Shown here in pieces: positions 24,197 to 31,121 of a DNA stretch of 35,274 bases; position 1 is the first letter of the stretch, and each line of letters starts with the position of its first letter. A program made the position numbers and the translations under genes. The DNA is from SM23-28-2 sp964512285 (lineage in GTDB: Bacteria; Chloroflexota; Dehalococcoidia; SM23-28-2), in the NCBI GenBank assembly GCA_964512285.1, contig CAZEJO010000015.1, forward strand, positions 1 through 35,274, read 5' to 3'. The notes under the pieces are model-generated. The model ran no database searches and was not told the DNA's origin. It saw nothing but the letters and a program-made list of their open reading frames with translations.

Positions 24197-25747
24197 CTAT
24201 AAGGGTATGTTGCCGTGCTTCTTGGATGGGTTGCTATCGGCCTTATTCTGCAGCATCTCAAGGGCGCGAATGATCTGGTAGCGCGTTTGCCGCGGGTCGA
24301 TGACATCATCGATGAAGCCGCGGGAAGCTGTGACATAAGGGTTCGCGAACTTGGTTCTGTACTCCTCGATGAGTTGCTGGCGTTTTTCTTCGGGGTTCTC
24401 GGCACGCTCGATCTCGCGGCTGGAGATGATGTTCACCGCTCCGTCTGGCCCCATGACGGCGATCTCGGCGGAGGGCCAGGCGTAGTTGATATCGCCGCGG
24501 AGGTGCTTGCTGCCCATAACGATGTAGGCGCCGCCGTAGGCCTTGCGTACAATGACGGTAACCTTGGGAACGGTCGCCTCGGCATAGGCGTAGATAAGCT
24601 TGGCGCCATGAGTGATGATGCCGCCGTGCTCTTGACTGGTGCCGGGCAGGTAGCCGGGGACGTCGGCCAGGGTGACGATGGGAATGTTAAAGGCATCGCA
24701 GAAGCGGACAAAGCGAGCTGCCTTGCGGGAGGACTCGATGTCCAGCACGCCCGCCAGCACCTGGGGGTTGTTGGCCACGAAGCCCACTGGCCAGCCGTTC
24801 ATGCGGGCAAAGCCCACAACGATGCTCTGGGCCCAGGATGCGTGCACCTCTATGAAGTCCCCGTCGTCGATGATGCGGTAGATGACCTCGTGTATGTCGT
24901 AGGATTGGGATGGGTTGGCCGGCACGATGTCCAGCATATCTTCAGCCGCTCGCCTGGGGTCATCCTCAGGTTCCAGGCGCGGAGGGTCGTCCATGTTGTT
25001 GGAAGGGAGGAAGGAGAGCAGCCGGCGGACTTCGCTCAGGCAGGCCTCCTCGCCAGCGATGGCGAAGTGGCAGACGCCGCTCTTGGTGGCGTGGGGCTTG
25101 GCTCCGCCCAGGTCCTGGTGGGTCACCTCTTCGCCGGTGACGGCGCGGACGACATCGGGGCCGGTGATGTACATCTGGCTGGTGCCCTCTACCAAAAAGA
25201 CGAAGTCGGTGATGGCGGGGGAGTAGACGGCACCGCCGGCGCAAGGCCCCATAATCACCGAGATCTGGGGCACGACTCCTGAAGCCAGGACGTTGCGCAG
25301 AAAGATATCGCCGTAGCCTTTGAGGCTGTCTACGCCCTCCTGGATGCGAGCACCCCCTGAGTCTTCGATGCCGATAATGGGGGCGCCCACCTTCATGGCC
25401 AGATCCATGACCTTGACGATCTTCTCAGCCACGGCCTCCGACAGGGAGCCGCCGACGACGGTGAAGTCCTGGGCGAAGACTAGGACAATGTTGCCATCGA
25501 TCTTGCCGTAGCCTGTGACTACAGCATCGCCGCGGAAGCGCCGCTTATCGATGCCGAATTCGGTGCCCCGATGGAGGACCAGGGCATCGATCTCTTCGAA
25601 GCTGCCTTCGTCTAGGAGAAGGCTGAGGCGCTCTCGCGCTGTGAGCTTACCGCGAGCGTGCTGGGCTTCGATATGCTTCTTACCACCGCCCAGCTTGCTC
25701 TCTTCCTTTAGCTTGCTTAGTTCAGCGAACTTGTCCTCGATAACCAT
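24197..25747 (-). CDS. Acyl-CoA carboxyltransferase beta subunit (PccB/MmdA/transcarboxylase 12S type)
   Basis: Carboxyltransferase of the crotonase fold acting on acetyl-, propionyl- or methylmalonyl-CoA, 516 aa. The two halves show the oxyanion and biotin/CoA-binding stretches GGARIQEGVDSLKGYG and GPCAGGAVYSPA (N half), then VLAGVLDIESSRKAARFVRF and AYGGAYIVMGSKHL (C half). The tail SKKHGNIPL is characteristic. The residue matching Asp422 of Streptomyces PccB, known to set acyl-CoA preference, is Ile409 here, as in broad-range AccB-type subunits. It is the first gene of the seven-gene operon. The Shine-Dalgarno is weak. No biotin carboxylase gene lies nearby. Confidence 0.93.
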   Translation of the reverse strand: MVIEDKFAELSKLKEESKLGGGKKHIEAQHARGKLTARERLSLLLDEGSFEEIDALVLHRGTEFGIDKRRFRGDAVVTGYGKIDGNIVLVFAQDFTVVGGSLSEAVAEKIVKVMDLAMKVGAPIIGIEDSGGARIQEGVDSLKGYGDIFLRNVLASGVVPQISVIMGPCAGGAVYSPAITDFVFLVEGTSQMYITGPDVVRAVTGEEVTHQDLGGAKPHATKSGVCHFAIAGEEACLSEVRRLLSFLPSNNMDDPPRLEPEDDPRRAAEDMLDIVPANPSQSYDIHEVIYRIIDDGDFIEVHASWAQSIVVGFARMNGWPVGFVANNPQVLAGVLDIESSRKAARFVRFCDAFNIPIVTLADVPGYLPGTSQEHGGIITHGAKLIYAYAEATVPKVTVIVRKAYGGAYIVMGSKHLRGDINYAWPSAEIAVMGPDGAVNIISSREIERAENPEEKRQQLIEEYRTKFANPYVTASRGFIDDVIDPRQTRYQIIRALEMLQNKADSNPSKKHGNIPL

Positions 25748-25788
25748 TGGTTTCTCAGGAGAAAGCCGCGATCCTCATGGGATTTATG

Positions 25789-25817
25789 ATGCTAGCATGC
25801 CTCTCTATGTGGTGCAA
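25789..25817 (-). promoter_or_regulatory. Candidate promoter for the carboxyltransferase-TCA operon
   Basis: On the minus strand, TTGCAC (25817-25812), a 17-base spacer, then TAGCAT (25794-25789) preceded by TGC, an extended -10. The ATG of the first gene is about 41 bases downstream. The -10 lies in the 10-bp palindrome ATGCTAGCAT, which could be an operator. Moderate match only. Confidence 0.4.
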
Positions 25818-25857
25818 GATGAGTTAGGCTTATCACTATCTATGTATTGCATCAACC

Positions 25858-26436
25858 TCAGGGCGAGGACGTGGGTGTGGGTATTATGAGCTCTTGCCCC
25901 ACCATAAGGCTGGTGGGGTCGGTGATGCCGTTGGCATCCATCAGTTCTTCGGTAGAGATGCCAAACTGCTCAGCGATAGAGCTCGGATAGTCGCCTTCCT
26001 GAACGATGTAGACTCCCTCGGCGCTGGGTGTGGGGGTGGCAGCCTCGACCTCTGGGGTTGCGGTGCCCTCCGGTACCACGTCGGACTCCTGGCCCGGAAT
26101 GACGAGCGTTTGCCCTACAGAGAGGCTGGCCGGATCGGTGATCTCGTTGGCCTCCATGAGATCTTCCAGGCTCACCTCGAAGCGCAGGGCGATGTCGTAG
26201 AGGGTGTCGTTTGCCTGAACCGTGTATGTTCCGCTCCCTGGTCCCGTGGGGCCTGGACCTCCCTCGACATAGACCACGTCTGGAGGCGTTGCCCAGGGCG
26301 TAGATGTGGCAACGGTGCTGGGGTCAGTGAGACCTTGAGCGCCGGCAGTACCGCTCGGCTCCTCCTCGCCACAAGCTGATGTCAGGACGATGAGAGCCGC
26401 GAGGAGCGCTGGCAAAAGAAGCGTTTTGAAAACCAT
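25858..26436 (-). CDS. Lipoprotein with two LysM domains
   Basis: Cell-wall-associated lipoprotein of 192 aa. The start at ATG 26436 gives a lipoprotein signal peptide with lipobox LTSAC (Cys22) and has an A/G-rich ribosome-binding site (GAAGAGGATA) directly upstream. The frame stays open upstream but has no signal. LysM 1 spans about residues 70-114 and LysM 2 about 142-186. Each has the Y-x-V-x-x-x-D start, an N-x-I-x-D-P segment and the V-G-Q-x-L-x-I-P end. They are joined by an acidic Thr-Pro linker. LysM domains bind N-acetylglucosamine polymers such as peptidoglycan. There is no catalytic domain, so a structural or anchoring role is likely. Confidence 0.93.
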   Translation of the reverse strand: MVFKTLLLPALLAALIVLTSACGEEEPSGTAGAQGLTDPSTVATSTPWATPPDVVYVEGGPGPTGPGSGTYTVQANDTLYDIALRFEVSLEDLMEANEITDPASLSVGQTLVIPGQESDVVPEGTATPEVEAATPTPSAEGVYIVQEGDYPSSIAEQFGISTEELMDANGITDPTSLMVGQELIIPTPTSSP

Positions 26437-26555
26437 TATCCTCTTCCCCCCACTGGCACAGCCTGACCATGCGTTTCGGGGGCATATTACAATAAACGGC
26501 TGGCTGGCGGCAAGGAGTTGGCCTAACAGTCTTGAGAGAACCTTTGCGGTATGCT

Positions 26556-27887
26556 TCAGGGGCTTGCCGGTGCGGCCAGCGCCAGGAGGGCCAACTTCGC
26601 GGCCTCCTCCAGGAGCTGTGGCTCGACAAACTCGGCTCGGTCCAACTCGGTGTGGTAGTGGGGGTCTCCGAAGCGATAAATGAAGATGGCCGGGATGCCT
26701 GCGTTCATGAAGCTGACGTGGTCGCCGCTGAGATGAGAGTCGGTCGGCATCGGGTCCAGGCCCAGCGCTGCCGCTTCCTGGTCGATCTTCTCCACCAGGC
26801 TGGGCGAGCCCATGAGCTGCCACTCGCTGCCCACGCCTACCATGTCCAGATTGACCATCGTCTGTAGGCTAGGCTGACCTTGGGAGGTGAGAGCAGCGAC
26901 GAAGTGGCGGCTGCCGGACAGCGCTGTTTCCTCGGCGCCAAAGGCGACAAAGCACACCCCTTGCTCCTGGTCTGCTAGGTCGAGCACGCGCGCTATCTCC
27001 AGGAGGGTGGCGCTGCCCGAGGCGTTGTCGTTGGCTCCCGGTGCCGCCTCTACCGTGTCGTAGTGGGCGCCCACAATGACCTGGCAATCGTCCTGGGGCG
27101 AGCGGGCGATGATGTTCTGGGAGGTCTTGGTCTCCTGGATCGACTGCACGGACAGGCGCACTGTGAGCGGGCCCTCCGTCAGCAGGTCCTGAAGCTGGCG
27201 GCCTTCGGCCTGCGATAGGGAGAGCGCTGGTATGGGGCTCTCCTGCTCGAGGTCGCCCCGGAAGAGGCCTTCAACGTTGTTGTAGATGGCTACCGCCGCA
27301 GCGCCGGCGGCAGTGGCGTTGGCCACCTTGTCCGAGAAAGACAGGTCTCCTCTTTCGATCAGGGCGATGCGGCCTTTCAATCCCTCGGACGGGAAATCCT
27401 GGGATCGTCCTAGGCCGGCCGCTACCAGCTCCGCCGTCATCTCTCCGCTGACGCTCAGGCGAAGGGGGCGAGGGTTCAGGGAGAGAGGCGTGGGCGCGAG
27501 TGCTTCCAGCGCGGCCGTCTCGACATAATACCCGAACGTGAATTGCTGCTCCTCTGTCTCATAGCCGTAGGCGTTAAGCTGCTGGGACATGTATTGGGCT
27601 GCCTGACGCTCGGCGTCGCTGCCGGCAGGCCGCGGGCCGATGTCCTCGGCGAGAGCCAGCACATGGCGGTAGGCCTGGTCGCCGCTGATGAGGGAGGCCA
27701 CCGATGACCAGGAGGGGGTGGCAGTAGGGGTAGCGGTGGCAGAGGCGGCGGCGGTAGGGCTGGCGGTGGCAGAGGGATCGGCGGATGGCTCCGTGGTTTG
27801 GCAGGCGACCAGGGCGAGGCAGCCAAGGATCAGGGCGCAGAGCAATGAGAGGCGGGACAGAAGGGGAATGAGCCTGGAGGGAGGCAA
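26556..27887 (-). CDS. M28 family zinc metallopeptidase, lipoprotein
   Basis: Predicted extracytoplasmic aminopeptidase with two zinc ions. The zinc-site stretches are GAHYDTVEAAPGANDNASG (His and Asp), FGAEETALSGSRHF (Glu pair), MVNLDMVG (Asp) and PHYHTELDR (His). A protease-associated (PA) insertion lies between the N-terminal region and the catalytic core. The signal peptide ends with lipobox LALVAC (Cys29), followed by a long Ala/Thr/Pro/Ser linker. The start is uncertain. TTG 27887 gives a clean signal peptide 20 bases after the upstream stop. An in-frame GTG at 27980 would overlap the upstream gene. No in-frame ATG exists. Translation is probably coupled to the upstream gene. Confidence 0.88.
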   Translation of the reverse strand: MPPSRLIPLLSRLSLLCALILGCLALVACQTTEPSADPSATASPTAAASATATPTATPSWSSVASLISGDQAYRHVLALAEDIGPRPAGSDAERQAAQYMSQQLNAYGYETEEQQFTFGYYVETAALEALAPTPLSLNPRPLRLSVSGEMTAELVAAGLGRSQDFPSEGLKGRIALIERGDLSFSDKVANATAAGAAAVAIYNNVEGLFRGDLEQESPIPALSLSQAEGRQLQDLLTEGPLTVRLSVQSIQETKTSQNIIARSPQDDCQVIVGAHYDTVEAAPGANDNASGSATLLEIARVLDLADQEQGVCFVAFGAEETALSGSRHFVAALTSQGQPSLQTMVNLDMVGVGSEWQLMGSPSLVEKIDQEAAALGLDPMPTDSHLSGDHVSFMNAGIPAIFIYRFGDPHYHTELDRAEFVEPQLLEEAAKLALLALAAPASP

Positions 27888-27906
27888 GGGGTGGGGGAAG
27901 GAATGG

Positions 27907-28323
27907 CTAGCGATGGGTTCGCCCCCCTGAGCGCCAGCGATTCCACCATGAGCGCAGGCGCTCGCCGATGCCCGGCGCACGGACCTCCAGCGGCTGGCCG
28001 CGCCAACGCTTCTCGATGCGAGGGGGAGGGCGGCGCAGCGCGAAGATGAAGGCCGCCACGAAGATGATCAGACCGGCGACCAGCACCATCTGGGTGACGG
28101 ATTTGCCGCCGAAACCGAAGTAGGCTGCTATGATCAGGACCACGCCCACCAGCATCAACCGACCTACGGTGATGCGCGGTAGGTGAGAGGCGGACCAGCG
28201 ACGCACGCTGCTGAACCAACGGGACAACCAGCGGCGGATGCGTCGCCAGAGGGGCTCTCTTAGGGGGAACTTCTTGTACTTGCCGAGGATCTCCTCGATC
28301 TCTTGCTGCATTCTGTCCGACAT
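27907..28323 (-). CDS. Small two-pass membrane protein of unknown function
   Basis: A 138-residue protein that I do not recognise. An N-terminal amphipathic stretch (QQEIEEILGKY) is followed by a strongly basic Trp/Arg-rich region (about 24-50). Two membrane segments follow (about 53-71 and 76-96), then a basic C-terminal tail ending in WWNRWRSGGRTHR. Both tails are positively charged, so they should face the cytoplasm, with a short outside loop. GGGGAG lies 10 bases before ATG 28323. A TTG two codons earlier is possible. The minus-strand hexamer TAGAAT at 28366-28361 could be its -10. The M28 peptidase gene follows and is probably co-transcribed. Confidence 0.75.
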   Translation of the reverse strand: MSDRMQQEIEEILGKYKKFPLREPLWRRIRRWLSRWFSSVRRWSASHLPRITVGRLMLVGVVLIIAAYFGFGGKSVTQMVLVAGLIIFVAAFIFALRRPPPRIEKRWRGQPLEVRAPGIGERLRSWWNRWRSGGRTHR

Positions 28324-28434
28324 GGCCAACTTGCTCCCCAGGGATCGCTTGGACGTCGCTATTCTACAACGCCCTCGTCAGGGGGTCTAGATAGGATGGC
28401 CTATCTGCATGACGATTGCTCTGAGGGTGGGGTC

Positions 28435-28462
28435 TTGGCAGACTGTTCTTAGCGCATATAAT
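28435..28462 (+). promoter_or_regulatory. Sigma-70 promoter before the leader frame and nfo
   Basis: TTGGCA (28435-28440), a spacer of 16 bases, then a perfect TATAAT (28457-28462). This is the closest match to the full consensus in the window. The TGn extension is absent, in contrast to the tig and clpX promoters. Transcription would start near 28469, about 45 bases before the leader ATG at 28514. Confidence 0.65.
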
Positions 28463-28513
28463 AGTAGCCGCTGCTGTTGGTGGCAGTCTGACTTGCGCGA
28501 GAGGAGACGGGGG

Positions 28514-28591
28514 ATGGATTGGCGTGAGGAGTATCAGCGCAAGCCGGGGTCAGAGGATGAGGCAGTGAAGGCGGTAAGGGAGGCGGAATGA
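28514..28591 (+). pseudogene. 25-codon open frame resembling the N-terminus of an acetyl-CoA hydrolase/4-hydroxybutyrate CoA-transferase
   Basis: A G-rich ribosome-binding site (GAGGAG at 28501-28506, GGGGG just before the ATG) leads to a short frame starting MDWREEYQRK and ending AVKAVREAE. This resembles the first 25 or so residues of CoA-transferases of the 4-hydroxybutyrate/acetyl-CoA hydrolase family (from memory, W-R-E-E-Y-x-x-K ... EEAVKxVKSGD). The frame stops in ATGA overlap with nfo, so its translation would be coupled to nfo. It may be a gene remnant left by deletion and fused to nfo control, or a genuine leader peptide. It is too short for a firm homology call. Confidence 0.5.
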
Positions 28592-29451
28592 GGATCGGCG
28601 CCCACGTTTCCACAGCCGGCGGGCTGGAAAAGGGTATCGAGCGGGCCCAGGCCATGGGGGCGGAGACCATCCAGATCTTCGGTTCTCCTCCCCAGGCTTG
28701 GCGGAGGAAGGATCATCCCCCGCAGGAGGTCGAGGCCTTTCGGGCTCAGGCGGCGGCGGCCGACATCTGGCCGGTCTTCATCCACGGCGTCTACTTGGTG
28801 AACCTGGCTACCAGCAACCCCGAGAACCTGATCAAGTCCCAGGACACCCTCATCGCCGATATGGTGCTCAGCTCGTCTATCGGAGCCAAGGGGGTCATCT
28901 TCCACATCGGCAGTCATCGGGGGGTGGGCTACGAGAAGGTGTTCGGCCAGATCGTGGACTCAGTGCGCCGCGTGCTGGCCGAGACGCCCGACGATACGTG
29001 GCTCATCCTGGAGAACAGCGCCGGCATGGGCGATAGCATCGGCCGACGGTTCAGCGAGCTGGCGGGCATCATGAAAGAGGTGGCCAGCCCGCGCCTGAAG
29101 GTGTGCTTCGACACCCAGCATGCTTTCTCCTCCGGCTATGACGTGGCGACGACGGGCGGGTTGGCGGCGACTGTGGACGAATTCGAGCGTGAGGTGGGGC
29201 TGGCCCATCTGGTGGCGATCCATGCCAACGACTCCAAGTGCGCTCTGGCAGGTGGCGTCGACCGCCACGAGAACATCGGCGAGGGCCACATCGGCCGCGC
29301 GGGGTTCGAGGTGATCATGGCTCACGCCGCCTTCCGCGATCTGCCGTTCCTGCTGGAGGTGCCCGGCTTCCCCAAGGAGGGCAAGAAGCCAGGGGGGCCG
29401 GACAAGGAGAACGTGGATCGCCTCAAAGCGATAGCGGCGGCGGTGGGCTAG
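28588..29451 (+). CDS. nfo: Endonuclease IV (AP endonuclease)
   Basis: Cuts DNA 5' of abasic sites in base-excision repair, 287 aa. All the metal-binding positions of the three-zinc TIM-barrel family can be matched: His66 (FIHGVY), His106 (FHIGSH), Glu142 (LENSAG), Asp175 and His178 (FDTQHAF), His212 (HANDSK), Asp225 and His227 (DRHENIGEGHIG), and Glu257 (LEVPG). GGGAGG at 28578-28583 serves ATG 28588. The ATG overlaps the stop of the short upstream frame. It converges on the LysR gene with only 8 bases between stops. Confidence 0.96.
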   Translation: MRIGAHVSTAGGLEKGIERAQAMGAETIQIFGSPPQAWRRKDHPPQEVEAFRAQAAAADIWPVFIHGVYLVNLATSNPENLIKSQDTLIADMVLSSSIGAKGVIFHIGSHRGVGYEKVFGQIVDSVRRVLAETPDDTWLILENSAGMGDSIGRRFSELAGIMKEVASPRLKVCFDTQHAFSSGYDVATTGGLAATVDEFEREVGLAHLVAIHANDSKCALAGGVDRHENIGEGHIGRAGFEVIMAHAAFRDLPFLLEVPGFPKEGKKPGGPDKENVDRLKAIAAAVG

Positions 29452-29459
29452 GTGGGCTT

Positions 29460-30374
29460 CTATCGGCCTCTCGCGCCGGCGGGTAGCTCCAGCTCGTAAA
29501 TGGAGCGGAGCACTTCGAGGAAGGCATTGACGGTGCGGGCCCGTTTGCGGCTCTTGCGGTAGATGAGGGCGATCTGGCGGTTGATGGGTGGTGCGTTAGT
29601 GATCGTCACCTCTGCCAGGAGACCCTGCTTCAGATCGCGTTCCAGGCACACCCTTGGCAGGAGGGCGATCCCCAGCCCCTCCTCTACCATCCGCTTGGTG
29701 GCCTCCATGCTATCGAGCTCCATGACCACGTTGGGCACGACTCCCGCCTGGCGGAACAAGCCGTGGATGAGACCATAGTAGCTGGAGCCGCGGTCGGCGA
29801 GGATGACCGGCTGGGTGCTCACCTCCTCGATGGTGGCCTGACAGTTGACGGCGAAGGGGTGATCGGGGTTGGCCACCAGGATCACCTCGTCCGCGTAGAG
29901 GTCGATGGTCTTCATATCGGGGTGGGTAAGAGAGCGCACCAGCCCCACCTGTACCTCGTCGCTGAGCAGCATATTCAGCACCTGCTCCGAGCGGCCGGTG
30001 CGCACTATCACCTCGACGCCGGGGTAGCGGGCGCGGAAGGTGCGCAGGATGCGGGGCAGGACGTAGGTGCTGATGGTGAGGGCGGAGCCCAAGCGCAGCT
30101 TGCCGGCCTGGACGCTGCGCACCTCCTCTACGCTTTCTTTGGCCTCCCACAGCATCTGGAGCATGCGTTCAGCGTAGGGAAGGAGGGCGGTGCCAGCGTT
30201 GGTTAGGCGCACACCGCGACCGCTCCGCTCGAACATATCCTCGTCCAGTTCTCGTTCCAGGGCCTGGATGCGAGCGGTGATAGAGGGCTGGGTGAGCTGA
30301 AGTGCCTCGGCTGCACGGCTGAAGCTGTGGCGAGTTGCCACCTGAACGAAAGCTTCCAACTGCTTGAAGTCCAA
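29460..30374 (-). CDS. LysR family transcriptional regulator
   Basis: An N-terminal winged helix-turn-helix (DFKQLEAFVQVATRHSFSRA through LTQPSITARIQALERELDE) is followed by a periplasmic-binding-protein-like effector domain (about residues 85-295). The start is taken as TTG 30374, because GGGAG lies about 8 bases upstream and LysR proteins usually start at this point. A TTG at 30389 would add five residues. The product is 304 aa. It resembles the CysL/CbbR side of the family, but the effector cannot be named. It is transcribed away from the HadA-HadB-ketoacyl synthase genes, the usual arrangement for a LysR protein and its target. Confidence 0.92.
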   Translation of the reverse strand: MDFKQLEAFVQVATRHSFSRAAEALQLTQPSITARIQALERELDEDMFERSGRGVRLTNAGTALLPYAERMLQMLWEAKESVEEVRSVQAGKLRLGSALTISTYVLPRILRTFRARYPGVEVIVRTGRSEQVLNMLLSDEVQVGLVRSLTHPDMKTIDLYADEVILVANPDHPFAVNCQATIEEVSTQPVILADRGSSYYGLIHGLFRQAGVVPNVVMELDSMEATKRMVEEGLGIALLPRVCLERDLKQGLLAEVTITNAPPINRQIALIYRKSRKRARTVNAFLEVLRSIYELELPAGARGR

Positions 30375-30395
30375 AGCTCTGTCTCCCAAACCTGA

Positions 30396-30408
30396 CTGCT
30401 GTCAGCAG
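30396..30408. promoter_or_regulatory. Perfect palindrome just upstream of the LysR gene
   Basis: CTGCTG-T-CAGCAG, a 13-base palindrome 22 bases ahead of the LysR start and within its predicted leader. It may be an autoregulatory operator or a small mRNA hairpin. Confidence 0.4.
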
Positions 30409-30453
30409 ACCTATTGGCCTATTCTATGGGAGCGATTCGAAAGTGCTGATTAG

Positions 30454-30462
30454 ATTATACCA
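30454..30462 (-). promoter_or_regulatory. Extended -10 promoter for the LysR gene
   Basis: On the minus strand, TGGTATAAT: a perfect -10 hexamer (30459-30454) with a TGn extension and no good -35 at the right distance. It would give a leader of about 70 bases before TTG 30374. Confidence 0.5.
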
Positions 30463-30489
30463 CCAGGCGGGATGCAATACACGGGGGAG

Positions 30490-30546
30490 AAGGGATGTCT
30501 GCTCTAGCATCGATGCTGTGACTGGCGGCTGGTCATCCCTTATACT
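30490..30546 (+). promoter_or_regulatory. Structured control region and candidate promoter for the hadA-like operon
   Basis: The 12-base perfect palindrome AGCATCGATGCT (30506-30517) lies inside an 8-base inverted repeat, AAGGGATG (30490-30497) / CATCCCTT (30534-30541). A candidate promoter overlaps it: GTGACT (30518-30523), 17 bases, TATACT (30541-30546). The leader to the hadA-like GTG would be about 160 bases. The rest of the 339-base gap between the LysR and hadA-like starts holds a stray TTGACA (30645-30650) with no matching -10 and the small palindrome GGATAATCC (30625-30633). Confidence 0.45.
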
Positions 30547-30713
30547 AGGGCGGAACCGGGCTGGGCATGCTGCTCAGCGGGTCATCGATATTGGCTGCTT
30601 CGCGAGTGCGGCGAGGGCGCAATAGGATAATCCGCATAGTGTAATTGACAGATCGCCCTTTTTGTGCCATTCATATTGGGGGTCTTGCCTCAAGCGGGAG
30701 AGGAATCTAGAGT

Positions 30714-31121
30714 GTGAACAAGGCCATCGAGGCGCTGGAGAAGGGGCACCAGTTTTCGGGCACGTCCTTCGTTCTGGACGAGGAGACAGTGGCCCGCTAT
30801 CTGGAGGCAGTGGAGGACGAAGCTCTGCCTCGCCTGGCCCAGGCGGCAGGTAAGGCATGGGTGCCGCCCATGGCAGTGGCCGCGTTGGCCTTGCGATCGC
30901 TGATGGAGGAGATGACGCTGCCGGCGGGCGCTATTCACGGCTCTCAGGAGCTGGGGTTCGCGCGGGCAGTGGAGACGGGCGAGCGGATCACCTGCCGTGC
31001 CTGGCTGAGCCATCGTTCGCAGCGGGCCGGGTGGTGGATCCTGGCGGTCGAAATGGAGGGTGCGGACGAGTCCGGCCAGACGGTTCTGACGGGTCGGTTG
31101 ACCGTGATGGTACCTCAATGA
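30714..31121 (+). CDS. MaoC-like hotdog protein, HadA-type dehydratase partner
   Basis: A 135-residue single hotdog domain of the FAS1/MaoC N-terminal dehydratase type. It starts with the family-like HQFSGTSFVLDEETVARYLEAV, with VPPMAVAALALRSLMEEM in the middle and IHGSQELGFARAVETGERIT toward the end. It lacks the catalytic Asp/His hydratase motif, as HadA and HadC do in mycobacteria. The stop overlaps the next gene (ATGA), which carries the catalytic motif, so the two probably form a heterodimeric 3-hydroxyacyl-ACP or -CoA dehydratase. The start is GTG 30714, with GAGAGGA upstream. Confidence 0.75.
   Translation: MNKAIEALEKGHQFSGTSFVLDEETVARYLEAVEDEALPRLAQAAGKAWVPPMAVAALALRSLMEEMTLPAGAIHGSQELGFARAVETGERITCRAWLSHRSQRAGWWILAVEMEGADESGQTVLTGRLTVMVPQ

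Noticed and set aside
24215..25282. Plus-strand open frame opposite the acyl-CoA carboxyltransferase gene
   Set aside because: Antisense shadow of a highly conserved gene, without recognisable domains or a ribosome-binding site.
30645..30650. Perfect TTGACA as a promoter for the hadA-like gene
   Set aside because: No acceptable -10 hexamer lies 15-19 bases downstream.
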